Of a DNA stretch of 64,000 nt, positions 25,049-33,478 are shown one piece after another. The notes below the pieces were generated by a model. That model was not told the DNA's origin and did no database searches. It saw only the letters and a list, made by a program, of their open reading frames with translations. This DNA comes from Leptolyngbya sp. BC1307 (GTDB lineage Bacteria > Cyanobacteriota > Cyanobacteriia > Phormidesmidales > Phormidesmidaceae), in assembly GCF_002286735.1 (NCBI RefSeq), contig NZ_NRTA01000001.1:186001-250000 (forward strand), in the 5' to 3' direction. The position numbers were made by a program, and so were the translations under genes. Position 1 is the stretch's first letter. Every line of letters begins with the position of its first letter.

Positions 25049-26296
25049 TTACCGATATGAGGATGATAAATGGTCAACTGTGGTACTTGCATAAAGATTT
25101 TCGAACGAATCTATCATGCTGTTTGCCGAAAACTTTGATTCAACAAATTTTCGCCCCTGTCTACCAAATCGAACAACAGCTTCACGATCTTCAAGAAAGA
25201 ATCTGATAGCCCGCTTGATGGCTGAGACATCGCCTGGAGGACAAAGCAGACCTGTTTCACCATCAATTAGGCTATCAGGCATTCCACCAATGGAACTTGC
25301 GATGACAGGCAACCCGGTGGCCTGTGCTTCTGCAAATACCACTCCCTGAGCCTCAATCTCTCCGGAGAAACTCCTTACGCCAGTCAAGCAAAAAAGGTCT
25401 GCAGCCTGTAATTCACAAAGTACCTCATGGCTCGTTTTTGCCCCTACCAATTGAATCTTGGACGAATGCTTGCTATCGTGAACTTGTACATTGAGAAGCT
25501 GCTTCAAAGGACCGTATCCAACAATTTTGAGTTCAAGATTTTGTCCTTCATCAAGAAGTTCACTCACAGCCTGAATTAAGAACGCATGTCCTTTCACCTC
25601 AACCAAACGCCCAACTGAAACTATTCGCAGTGGCTGAGCCGTTGCGATAACCCGCTCCTTGTAGGTAAAGTAATTCGTATCGATTCCCATCGGAACTTTG
25701 GTAATTTGTTTGGACGCAGCACCTAGCGATTCCACTCGCTGCTGCATGAACGCGGACCCTACAGTATGGATGAGGGGAAGACCGAACAGTTCCTGATACA
25801 TTAGTTTGCCTCGTACCTCAGGCATATGATTGGCATCAGGGCCATGCCATGTCACTACTGTTGGGCATTGAGGTAATCGGTACCGAACTAGCGCGCCAGC
25901 CCTTGAGCCAGAGTGAATATGCAAAACATCAGGTTCTATCTCGTCGATCACCTGCCAAATTTCGCGAGCCCAAAACATCTCACGACGAGTCCAGGGAGGA
26001 GATGTGGATAAGTATTTCAGCATCTTGGTATGCCGGATAGAAACCGTCAACACCCGATAAAGATTTTGGAATTGGCTTTGTCCAAAGCAGGGAACATTAA
26101 TTCTTTTAACGCCAGCGCGATCTATTTCTTCAATTTCGCAGTACTGTATGTCCTTGCTGGATCCACAGCTAATCGCACTAACACAATACCCACGGTCAGC
26201 AAGACCCAGCACATGCTGTTTAATGAAGGTTTCCGATCTGACTGGAAAGCTTCCGGCAATGACAATAATCTTAGCAGGCTGAGTATAAGACCTCAC
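25049..26296 (-). CDS. GT4-type glycosyltransferase (colanic-acid-type)
   Basis: A 415-residue enzyme. It has AGSFPVRSETFIKQHVLGLA (the SETFI N-terminal motif typical of WcaL/AmsK-like enzymes), HIHSGSRAGALVRY, then RIVSVGRLVEVKGHAFLIQA, and the EX7E segment EIEAQGVVFAEAQATGLPVI. The last feature is very close to the colanic acid GT4 group. It overlaps the FkbM methyltransferase gene by 4 bp (26293-26296), so translation is coupled. Confidence 0.9.
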   Translation of the reverse strand: MRSYTQPAKIIVIAGSFPVRSETFIKQHVLGLADRGYCVSAISCGSSKDIQYCEIEEIDRAGVKRINVPCFGQSQFQNLYRVLTVSIRHTKMLKYLSTSPPWTRREMFWAREIWQVIDEIEPDVLHIHSGSRAGALVRYRLPQCPTVVTWHGPDANHMPEVRGKLMYQELFGLPLIHTVGSAFMQQRVESLGAASKQITKVPMGIDTNYFTYKERVIATAQPLRIVSVGRLVEVKGHAFLIQAVSELLDEGQNLELKIVGYGPLKQLLNVQVHDSKHSSKIQLVGAKTSHEVLCELQAADLFCLTGVRSFSGEIEAQGVVFAEAQATGLPVIASSIGGMPDSLIDGETGLLCPPGDVSAIKRAIRFFLEDREAVVRFGRQGRKFVESKFSANSMIDSFENLYASTTVDHLSSSYR

Positions 26297-27138
26297 TGTA
26301 CTTGTGTCTCACCACCGATATAGACTGATATAAAGTTCTCATTTTTGTATATCTGACCAGAGCCTCTTTTCAGTCTCTTGGTCTTGAAACCTTTGCTCTT
26401 CAAGTAAAGAGCTAGCTCTGTATGTTCAAAGTTGCCTTCACTGTCTACAGGTGCTTCGAAAACGATTGCTTTCGGCGGCAGTTCACTTAGCAGCCTGTCG
26501 GCTCCCTTCAAGACATGAATTTCCCAGCCTTCAACATCTATTTTTATTAGAGTAGGTGGCTTGACATTGCCTTCAAATATCAGCGTGTCAACTGTTGTAC
26601 ATTGCACTTCAATACCTAAGCTAGCATCGTTTGATTCCTCAGAAGACTTCAGCGAAAAGGTTCCTGTATTATTCTGTTTTTCAGGATAAAGGATTTTAGA
26701 CTTCATAGAGTCGCTAAGAGCTACATTAATAGGATTATAAGCATGATGGTTTAAGCGATTATTCATCTGAAGAGTGGCAAAATTGTCAGGATGTGCTTCA
26801 AATGAATATACTTTCTGGACCTTTGGGGATTCTGCTGCGCGAATTGAAAAGATACCAATGTGAGCACCGATATCCCAAACAACTTCCGATACAATAGCAT
26901 ACTCTTCCAGAGCGGCCCAGACTTCAGGTTCATAAGCGCCAACTTTAAGGATCCGGTTATCAGGCGTCTGCTTGACGTTTAAGCAAATTAGGCTCTTGTC
27001 GCAATACTTCAAGACTACTCTAGGGTTTCCTATCAGGTCCATCATCTTATACAATAATCGAAGCTTCATTGGATGGTCAAAGCCTCTGTAGTAAATAGCA
27101 AGCAGCGCAGATAGTGGTCTCGCAAGTGTCTTAGACAT
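26293..27138 (-). CDS. FkbM-family SAM-dependent methyltransferase
   Basis: A 281-residue protein with the FkbM pattern. The SAM loop is VVWDIGAHIGIFSIRAAES, then YSFEAHPDNFATLQMNNRLN, and the family-specific LIKIDVEGWEIHVLKGA. Such enzymes O-methylate sugars or lipids and, in capsule loci, usually modify or cap the glycan. With a Wzt C-terminal domain next door, methyl capping as a chain-length signal is a possibility. The gene is noticeably A+T-rich: I counted 20 G/C in the 60 bases 26641-26700. Confidence 0.88.
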   Translation of the reverse strand: MSKTLARPLSALLAIYYRGFDHPMKLRLLYKMMDLIGNPRVVLKYCDKSLICLNVKQTPDNRILKVGAYEPEVWAALEEYAIVSEVVWDIGAHIGIFSIRAAESPKVQKVYSFEAHPDNFATLQMNNRLNHHAYNPINVALSDSMKSKILYPEKQNNTGTFSLKSSEESNDASLGIEVQCTTVDTLIFEGNVKPPTLIKIDVEGWEIHVLKGADRLLSELPPKAIVFEAPVDSEGNFEHTELALYLKSKGFKTKRLKRGSGQIYKNENFISVYIGGETQVQ

Positions 27139-27154
27139 AGTTAAAAATCGTTAG

Positions 27155-28417
27155 TTACTTTTTTAGATTCAGACTGAGCTTAGAGACTTCAAAATTTAGC
27201 TCTAAAAAGCCTCTGTTCTTTTGTGCGTAGGGTGGAATATCCCCTTCTGATTGATTATTGGTCACAGTGAGATCTGCTAGATCCAGGAATTGTTTTCTCG
27301 TCACCTCGTTACTGACAAAGAGGCCAATCTTATATTCTCCCTCCACCAGGTTTAAGCCTTTCACAGAAACTCTGATTTCAAGGTCTTTGTTAGGCCAAAC
27401 GATATACTCAGTATCCGATTTCCGCATATCTATCACACCTATACGAACACCCATCGCCGAGTATAGCAATAGGCAAAGATCGGAGAGGCGCGATCGCTGT
27501 ACCGAAGAAAAAATCAAATGAACGATCAAATCTTCACCACTGCGCAAGATGCTGGGCTGTAGCTTCAATAAACTAAGACTTAAACCCTGATCAATCTTAA
27601 AAGCATTCTCACTTGAATCTATTGCTTGAGCACTGCTCTCGTTCAGGTATCGATAAATTTGCTCAGAAGTATTGCCCTGAGAGATTACTCTACCGCCCTT
27701 CAGAAAGATAGCCTGGTTGCACAAGGTTTGCAGAGCCGCCATATTATGGCTGACAAAGAGTACTGTTCTACCCTCACGGCTGACATCTTCCATCTTTCCC
27801 AGACATTTTTTTTGAAAAGACGCATCGCCAACAGCCAACACCTCATCTATTATCAAAACCTCTGGCTCTAGATGCGCTGCTACAGCAAACGCCAACCGCA
27901 CATACATGCCAGAAGAGTAGCGCTTAACTGGCGTGTCGAGAAATTTCTCCACCTCAGCAAATGCCACAATCTCATCAAACTTACGCGTGATCTCTACCTT
28001 ACTCATGCCTAAAATGGCACCGTTAAGATAGATATTCTCTCGGCCCGTTAGCTCTGGATGAAACCCCGTACCGACTTCTAGCAGACTTGCCACTCGACCC
28101 TTAATGCAAATTCGCCCGGTTGTTGGCTCCGTAATTCGGCTCAGCACCTTGAGTAAAGTAGACTTGCCCGCACCGTTACGACCAATAATGCCGACGCGAT
28201 CGCCCTGCTTTATTTCAAAAGAAACATCTTGCAGCGCCCAAAAGTCTTCTGTTTTTAGGCTGTGGCCTTTCAGCTTTGAACGCTTTAAGCGCCCAGACCA
28301 GCCTTTTACGTTATTAGCAACAACATCGCGCAGAGCCATATACTGCTGACCCTCTTGTCGATGGTTCAGGATGTATCTTTTACCTAGGTTCTCAGCACGG
28401 ATAGCGGTGTTAGACAT
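27155..28417 (-). CDS. wzt: Polysaccharide ABC exporter, ATP-binding subunit with glycan-binding C-terminus
   Basis: The ATPase part has Walker A GRNGAGKST, signature YSSGMYVRLAFAVAAH and Walker B EVLIIDEVLAVGD, all of the Wzt/TagH/KpsT type. About 150 C-terminal residues (after LNESSAQAIDSSEN) form a beta-rich Wzt_C-like domain that in other systems recognises the modified non-reducing end of the glycan. I prefer the ATG at 28417 (MSNTAIRAENLGK), preceded by AGG about 10 bases upstream. A TTG further upstream near 28465, overlapping the permease stop, would add 16 residues. It works with the permease encoded immediately upstream (28462-29292). Confidence 0.92.
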   Translation of the reverse strand: MSNTAIRAENLGKRYILNHRQEGQQYMALRDVVANNVKGWSGRLKRSKLKGHSLKTEDFWALQDVSFEIKQGDRVGIIGRNGAGKSTLLKVLSRITEPTTGRICIKGRVASLLEVGTGFHPELTGRENIYLNGAILGMSKVEITRKFDEIVAFAEVEKFLDTPVKRYSSGMYVRLAFAVAAHLEPEVLIIDEVLAVGDASFQKKCLGKMEDVSREGRTVLFVSHNMAALQTLCNQAIFLKGGRVISQGNTSEQIYRYLNESSAQAIDSSENAFKIDQGLSLSLLKLQPSILRSGEDLIVHLIFSSVQRSRLSDLCLLLYSAMGVRIGVIDMRKSDTEYIVWPNKDLEIRVSVKGLNLVEGEYKIGLFVSNEVTRKQFLDLADLTVTNNQSEGDIPPYAQKNRGFLELNFEVSKLSLNLKK

Positions 28418-28461
28418 AAACTCAACCTGACTGCTTAATAGAGATTTGACGACCGGCTTTC

Positions 28462-29292
28462 TCAAATCACATCGGCAAACGTGCGCTCTACCTTGCGAAA
28501 ATACTGGATTCCAGTGATGCAGAGCAGCACTACTAGTCCTAGGGAGAGCGCAAAACCCGGCAAATAGATCTGTGATTCGCTTCCGAGTATTGCCCAGCGG
28601 AAGCCATCAATTACACCCACCATAGGATTGACCGAGTACAGCAGCCGCCACCGCTCGGGCACAATGCTACTACTGAAGCCGACAGGCGAGATATATAGGC
28701 CAAACTGCACCAGAAAGGGCACAATGTAGCGAAAATCTCGGTACTTTACGTTTAGCGAGCACAGCCACAGTCCGCAGCCCATTGAAGCTGCAAAAGCAAT
28801 CAAAATAAATACCGGTAGCGTTATAATTCGCCAGCTCGGCACAAAGTTATACCAGGTCATAAGCCCCAGCAAAATTATGCCTGAGATCAAGAAATCTACG
28901 AAGCTGACGACTACAGCGCTAGTCGGAATGACTAGCCGAGGAAAATATACCTTAGAGATCAAATTGGCATTGCCAATTAGACTATTGCTACTCTCTGAAA
29001 GTGAGTTCGCAAAAAACTGCCAGGGCAGCATCGCTGAGAACACTAAAATAGGATAGGGTACCCCTTCCGAAGGTAGCTTAGCCAGACTGCCGAACACAAC
29101 GGTAAAGACAATCATTGTTAGAAACGGACGAATAAGCGCCCAAGCTATACCAATAGACGTTTGCTTATAGCGAACTAAAATGTCTCGCCAGGCTAAAAAA
29201 TAAAACAGCTCTCGATAGTGCCAAATATCTCGCCAGTATTGCTTTTCGGCGCGGCCTGCTTCAATGATAAGTTCTGACGTTTCCATCTTCAT
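28462..29292 (-). CDS. wzm: Polysaccharide ABC exporter, permease subunit
   Basis: A 276-residue ABC-2 permease with six hydrophobic segments. The family motif region reads AWRDILVRYKQTSIGIAWAL and IRPFLTMIVFTVVFG near the N-terminus, and YSVNPMVGVIDGFRWAIL before the last helix. It forms the membrane channel that exports the undecaprenyl-linked polysaccharide with the adjacent ATPase. A 220-bp gap separates it from the upstream glycosyltransferase, so it may have its own promoter; I see no unambiguous one. Confidence 0.92.
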   Translation of the reverse strand: MKMETSELIIEAGRAEKQYWRDIWHYRELFYFLAWRDILVRYKQTSIGIAWALIRPFLTMIVFTVVFGSLAKLPSEGVPYPILVFSAMLPWQFFANSLSESSNSLIGNANLISKVYFPRLVIPTSAVVVSFVDFLISGIILLGLMTWYNFVPSWRIITLPVFILIAFAASMGCGLWLCSLNVKYRDFRYIVPFLVQFGLYISPVGFSSSIVPERWRLLYSVNPMVGVIDGFRWAILGSESQIYLPGFALSLGLVVLLCITGIQYFRKVERTFADVI

Positions 29293-29512
29293 AGACCTCG
29301 CATCGCATTTGCGCGCTCCCTTTAAAGTGAGTCTATTGCCTGCAAAATGACTGTTTGGTATGAAAAGGACTTTCCATCGCTTGAACCGCTGTCAATAGTG
29401 ACGCTTTCGCTCTATTCGCAGAAACTTCGGAAAGGCAGCTAGAAAATCACAGTTACAACAGTCATTCTTGATTATTAAACCGCAGCTTCTCTGATTAACC
29501 AACCGTAGATTC

Positions 29513-30847
29513 CTAAGCGTGGAAGATTTTTTTTGCGACTCGCTCACACGTAGGTATCCTCTCTAACACTTTCAGGTACTGCTGAGAAACCAGAGCAGAC
29601 GTAAAGTGAGATTGTACATATCGACGGCCAGATTCGCCAAGGCGCTCTGCTTCATTGTGATTTTGAGAAAGATAGCGAATATAGTTTGCTAGCGCCTCAG
29701 CCTCACCATTATTAAAGGCGCGACCGCTCTGAGCAGCGGCTAATAGCGGTCCCAAATAGGAACTAGGCGGACAGATAGCTACGATGGGCCTACCAGTCGC
29801 CATCGCCGGATATAACTTACTAGGCGCAACCAAACTCTCCATACCTACGGCTACGCTGACCAGCGATAGGTCGCAGGCAGTGAGCGAATAAGGTAAAACT
29901 GCCTTCTCTTGATAGGGCAGAAATAGAAAATTGGTGAGGCTTGCGGCTGAGACGGCTTCTATTAAAGGCTGACGCTTTGCCCCACCGCCTACGCACACAA
30001 ACAAGATAGGATCATCTTTCAGTTGCTGAGCTGCTGCCAGAATAGTCTCTACGTCGTGACAGCGACCCATATTACCGGAGTAAAGGACAACAAAAGCACT
30101 AGTCAACCTGTGTTCTCTAGCAAACCAATTGTCTTTCTTAGCAATGGGCACCATCTGCTCAGTGTTTGTCCAGCTGTGAATAACTGAAATCTTGTCCTTA
30201 ACGGCTGGGCAGTGTTCCGCAATTCGCTGCTTCATAGAAGGGCTGAGCACAATGATGCCAGCCGATCTTTGCCAAATCTGACAGTTGATAAAGCGCCAGG
30301 CTCTGGCAATAGGGTGGTTGGCTTTAACAACTTCTAGCTCAATGGCAATGTCAGGGTAGAGGTCATAGAGTAAGCAGACGTAGGGTAACCCGAGGAAAAC
30401 GTTGGCCAAGTAGCCAATAATAGGCAAAAAAGGGGGCGCGGTCGTGACCAGCAAGACCTGATAGTCTTTGTAGCGACGGATTAGATGGGTGATAGTACGG
30501 ATGGCAAACAACAGACCATTAACCGCCTTACCCCGGATGCGGCTAGGGAAAAATTGGGTCATGCGCGATCGCTTCACCCAAACCCCCGCTGTCTGTTCGA
30601 CCTGAGGAGCCTGATCTTTGGCAAAGGCATACGCAGGCTGACCGGTAAAGACACTCACGCTGACTTGCTGGCGACTTAGCTGCTTAGCCAACTCTTCGAT
30701 CAGCTGCCCAGTGGCGGCAAAATCGGGCGGAAAAAACTGCGTTAAGATCAGCAGCCGTAACGGCTCAGAGGTGGTTGCCGACTGGTTTTTGTATACCGCA
30801 CGCTTCGGTACGCGAGCGCGCCAATCTAAAGGTTTCTCGAATACCAT
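29513..30847 (-). CDS. GT4-type glycosyltransferase (WcaI-like)
   Basis: A 444-residue enzyme with LLILTQFFPPDFAATGQLIE at the start, typical of WcaI/GT4 enzymes. The donor half has VVLYSGNMGRCHDVETILAA, FVCVGGGAKRQPLIEAV and SLVSVAVGMESLVAPSKLYP; the last replaces the usual EX7E context, as in WcaI-like proteins. The first about 25 residues are basic and precede the fold, so a start nearer LRLLILTQ cannot be excluded. It follows wza-wzc and precedes wzm on the same strand. Confidence 0.86.
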   Translation of the reverse strand: MVFEKPLDWRARVPKRAVYKNQSATTSEPLRLLILTQFFPPDFAATGQLIEELAKQLSRQQVSVSVFTGQPAYAFAKDQAPQVEQTAGVWVKRSRMTQFFPSRIRGKAVNGLLFAIRTITHLIRRYKDYQVLLVTTAPPFLPIIGYLANVFLGLPYVCLLYDLYPDIAIELEVVKANHPIARAWRFINCQIWQRSAGIIVLSPSMKQRIAEHCPAVKDKISVIHSWTNTEQMVPIAKKDNWFAREHRLTSAFVVLYSGNMGRCHDVETILAAAQQLKDDPILFVCVGGGAKRQPLIEAVSAASLTNFLFLPYQEKAVLPYSLTACDLSLVSVAVGMESLVAPSKLYPAMATGRPIVAICPPSSYLGPLLAAAQSGRAFNNGEAEALANYIRYLSQNHNEAERLGESGRRYVQSHFTSALVSQQYLKVLERIPTCERVAKKIFHA

Positions 30848-31107
30848 ATTTTTTCTCTTGCAGAACTAGCAGGGAGAACATCACCCGCTGAGTAGATCCG
30901 ATAAATGGTCATAGCCATAGTCTTTCCGCTGCGGAAAGGTGAGCGATCGCTGAAACGCTCACATCAGGCAGATGCGATACCTGTGTAGTTAAACTTCCCT
31001 TCATGAAGAGAGAACTAAGCACTTACGGTCAAATAAAAGGTATAAAGTTTTCGTAATTGCCGCGCCTGCTGAGCCTGAGAGGGATCCACAGCTAGCAATA
31101 CACCTGC

Positions 31108-33396
31108 CTATTCACCATTCGCATCAGGTCTATGAGCGATCGCTACACTGACAGGAGACTTAGGGGCGAAGTCATCATCGTACGCATAATAGGAATAGCC
31201 GCCACTAGCCCTGACGCCATTTGCAACAATTCCTAAGGTCGCAACCTGAGCTAGCTTCAGTGTTTCAATGGTCCGCTGGAGCACGGTGCGGTCAGTTTTG
31301 CCCATACGAGTCACCAGTACTAGCCCGTCGCTCTGCTGACCAATCAGGCTGACATCGGCTAAGCCAGCAGCAGGCGGCGCATCGTAAAGCACCAGATCAA
31401 AACAACGCTCAAAACTCTCCATTAGCTGCTTCATTTTTTGAGAAGCCAGCAGCTTAGTCGGGTCAGGGGGGATTTTTCCGGCAGTCAACGCAAATAGCTG
31501 CTCGGTAGGCGTAACCTGTTGCATCACCGATTTTAACGGCAGATCGTCAGCAATCAGATTAGAGAGCCCTAGCTCATTGGAGAGTTCTAATCGCTCGTGC
31601 ATCCGAGGCCGGCGCAAGTCTACGTCTACTACCAATACGCGCTGGCCCATAGCGGCGGCGACTTTAGCTAAGTGAGCGCAGACGGTAGACTTGCCGTCAC
31701 CCGGTAGAGCAGAGCTAATAATCACCGAGCGAATAGGCCGATCTGAGCTGATCATGCGAAGATTGGTATGTAAGACCCGCAGCGCTTCTAAAAAGCTTGA
31801 TTCGCTGTCGCCGCCATAGCTGTAGTAGCTCGTCCTTTGTCTGCCTAGCTGAAGTTTAGAGAGTGCATCAGATAGTTTGGCGATCGCGCCCGCTCCCATG
31901 CCAGAACTCTCTCGCAGAGTTCTGTTAAAGGGTAACGTGCCTAATAGCGGCAGTTTTGTACCGGCCTTAAGTTCGTCTATGGAGTGATAGACATTGTCTA
32001 GTTTCTCCAGCAAGAGCGCCGCCCCTAAGCCAGCGAGCAAACTGGCCACCATGCTCAAGATGAGCGCGCGCTTGAGATCGGGTGAAATGGGCTCAGTCGG
32101 CTGCACCGGCACCTCGATCAGCTGCCAGGGAATCTCGGTCTGAGCCGCTTCAATCTCTAGCGTTTCACGGGTTAGCCGAAAGCGAGTCAGCGCCTCGGTA
32201 GAGACTGCTAGTTCCCGCTCCAAATCGGTATATCGACGGATTAGGGCGGGCAGCTGAGTTAGCCCCTGCGCTGTCTGCTGTTCGGCCTTAGCCAGGGTTT
32301 TGCTCTGCACTTCCATCACCTGCAAGTTGTTGAGCGCGATCGCTTGCTGCGCCCCCACAACCCGCTGCGCCTCCTGCTGTAACAGCGGCAAAATATTCTC
32401 TCGTCGCTCTTTCAGCACGCGAATGGCCAGACTATCGGGTGTAAACCGGGTCAGTTCCTCAGCGATAGTAGTTTCTACTGAACGCAGCTCACTGAGCAAC
32501 TGCTGATAGACGGGCGCACCTTCTAGGGCAAGCAGGGCACCGTTTTTTGCCTGCAGGTTAGTCAACGCCTGCTGTGCCCCTGAGAGATCGCGGTCGAGGG
32601 CCAGGCGCTGTTCATCCAGGCTAGTTGTTTGCTGCGACAGCTGACCAGACTGCATGTCGGGCGTAATAAAATCGTACTGACGGCGAAAGGCTTCTAGCTG
32701 ATCTTGAATACTGTCAACCTGAGACTGCAGGCCGGGTAGCTGGCTTTCAACAAAGTTAATGCCCTGCCTGAGATTGGTTTGTCTGGCTTCTAAAGAGTAT
32801 GTGAGGTAGGCATCGGAGAGCTGATCGAGCACAACCTGGATTTTGACTGGATCGAAGCTGGCGTAGCGCACTTCTAAAATCTTAGTGTCGCCTAGTCGGT
32901 TGATGTTTAAGTCGCGCAGCAGTGTCAGATAGTCTAGCTCGGGGTAGGTTTGCCGGATCTGTTTGGCCACGGGTTCAACTAGCTCTGGGCTGCGCAGCAC
33001 CTGCACTTGGGTTTCGTAATCTAAGCCAGATTTGCTCGGCAGTTGGTCGCCCAATACCGAGGATAGTTCTGAGAGATCATCTCTGGCATTGACCGGTTCT
33101 ACCAACACTCGAAATCTACCCTCGTAGATCTTCGGCTGATGGAGTGTTTTAGCGCTCATCACCGCCATGACAACGGCGGCAACGCCGACAATTACCCAGG
33201 TGCGTCGCCGCAAAATGGCCAACAAATTGCGCAGATCGCTGTCTTCTTCTTGCAGGGCGTTGAGCTGCCAGGCGGTCAACATCGAGACCGGTTCAGGCGA
33301 GGGGGCAACGACGGGCTTAGGGGATGAGCCATTGCCGTTAGAGCCGTTGCCGTTAGAGCTAGCAGGCGATAGAGGAGGGGACTGATAGGTTTCCAT
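31108..33396 (-). CDS. wzc: Wzc-type polysaccharide co-polymerase / tyrosine autokinase
   Basis: An inner-membrane protein of about 762 residues. After a Ser/Asn/Pro-rich head there is a Wzz domain with membrane helix around 70-87 and a long coiled coil (about 205-420). A second membrane helix lies near 447-467 after the proline-rich IEVPVQPTEPISPD. The BY-kinase domain has Walker A ALPGDGKST (567-575), Walker A' VVDVDLRRP and Walker B DLVLYDAPPA. A C-terminal tyrosine cluster (Y738, Y740, Y741, Y743) is present. Numbering is from a TTG start four codons earlier; the ATG at 33396 is preferred. Together with Wza it spans the envelope and controls chain length and export. Confidence 0.93.
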   Translation of the reverse strand: METYQSPPLSPASSNGNGSNGNGSSPKPVVAPSPEPVSMLTAWQLNALQEEDSDLRNLLAILRRRTWVIVGVAAVVMAVMSAKTLHQPKIYEGRFRVLVEPVNARDDLSELSSVLGDQLPSKSGLDYETQVQVLRSPELVEPVAKQIRQTYPELDYLTLLRDLNINRLGDTKILEVRYASFDPVKIQVVLDQLSDAYLTYSLEARQTNLRQGINFVESQLPGLQSQVDSIQDQLEAFRRQYDFITPDMQSGQLSQQTTSLDEQRLALDRDLSGAQQALTNLQAKNGALLALEGAPVYQQLLSELRSVETTIAEELTRFTPDSLAIRVLKERRENILPLLQQEAQRVVGAQQAIALNNLQVMEVQSKTLAKAEQQTAQGLTQLPALIRRYTDLERELAVSTEALTRFRLTRETLEIEAAQTEIPWQLIEVPVQPTEPISPDLKRALILSMVASLLAGLGAALLLEKLDNVYHSIDELKAGTKLPLLGTLPFNRTLRESSGMGAGAIAKLSDALSKLQLGRQRTSYYSYGGDSESSFLEALRVLHTNLRMISSDRPIRSVIISSALPGDGKSTVCAHLAKVAAAMGQRVLVVDVDLRRPRMHERLELSNELGLSNLIADDLPLKSVMQQVTPTEQLFALTAGKIPPDPTKLLASQKMKQLMESFERCFDLVLYDAPPAAGLADVSLIGQQSDGLVLVTRMGKTDRTVLQRTIETLKLAQVATLGIVANGVRASGGYSYYAYDDDFAPKSPVSVAIAHRPDANGE

Positions 33397-33407
33397 GCGA
33401 TCGCACA

Positions 33408-33457
33408 ATTATATTTAAAGAAAGCCAGATTAAAGAAAGCCAGATTAAAGAAAGCCA
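33408..33457 (-). promoter_or_regulatory. 15-bp tandem repeat with -10-like TATAAT between wza and wzc
   Basis: The unit aaagaaagccagatt is repeated at 33417-33431, 33432-33446 and, for 11 bases, 33447-33457. Directly downstream on the minus strand lies TATAAT (complement of 33408-33413), about 12 bases before the wzc ATG. The repeats replace the usual -35 position. Either this is a real internal promoter with a nearly leaderless transcript or the TATAAT is chance in an A+T-rich spacer. Changes in repeat number would alter promoter spacing. Confidence 0.4.
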
Positions 33458-33478
33458 AAAATGACTGAAAGCAGCAGG

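Noticed and set aside
33276-33458. 60-codon frame through the 15-bp repeats (repeated AFFNL units)
   Set aside because: It overlaps the start of wzc in another frame; the repetitive peptide is a by-product of the DNA repeat.
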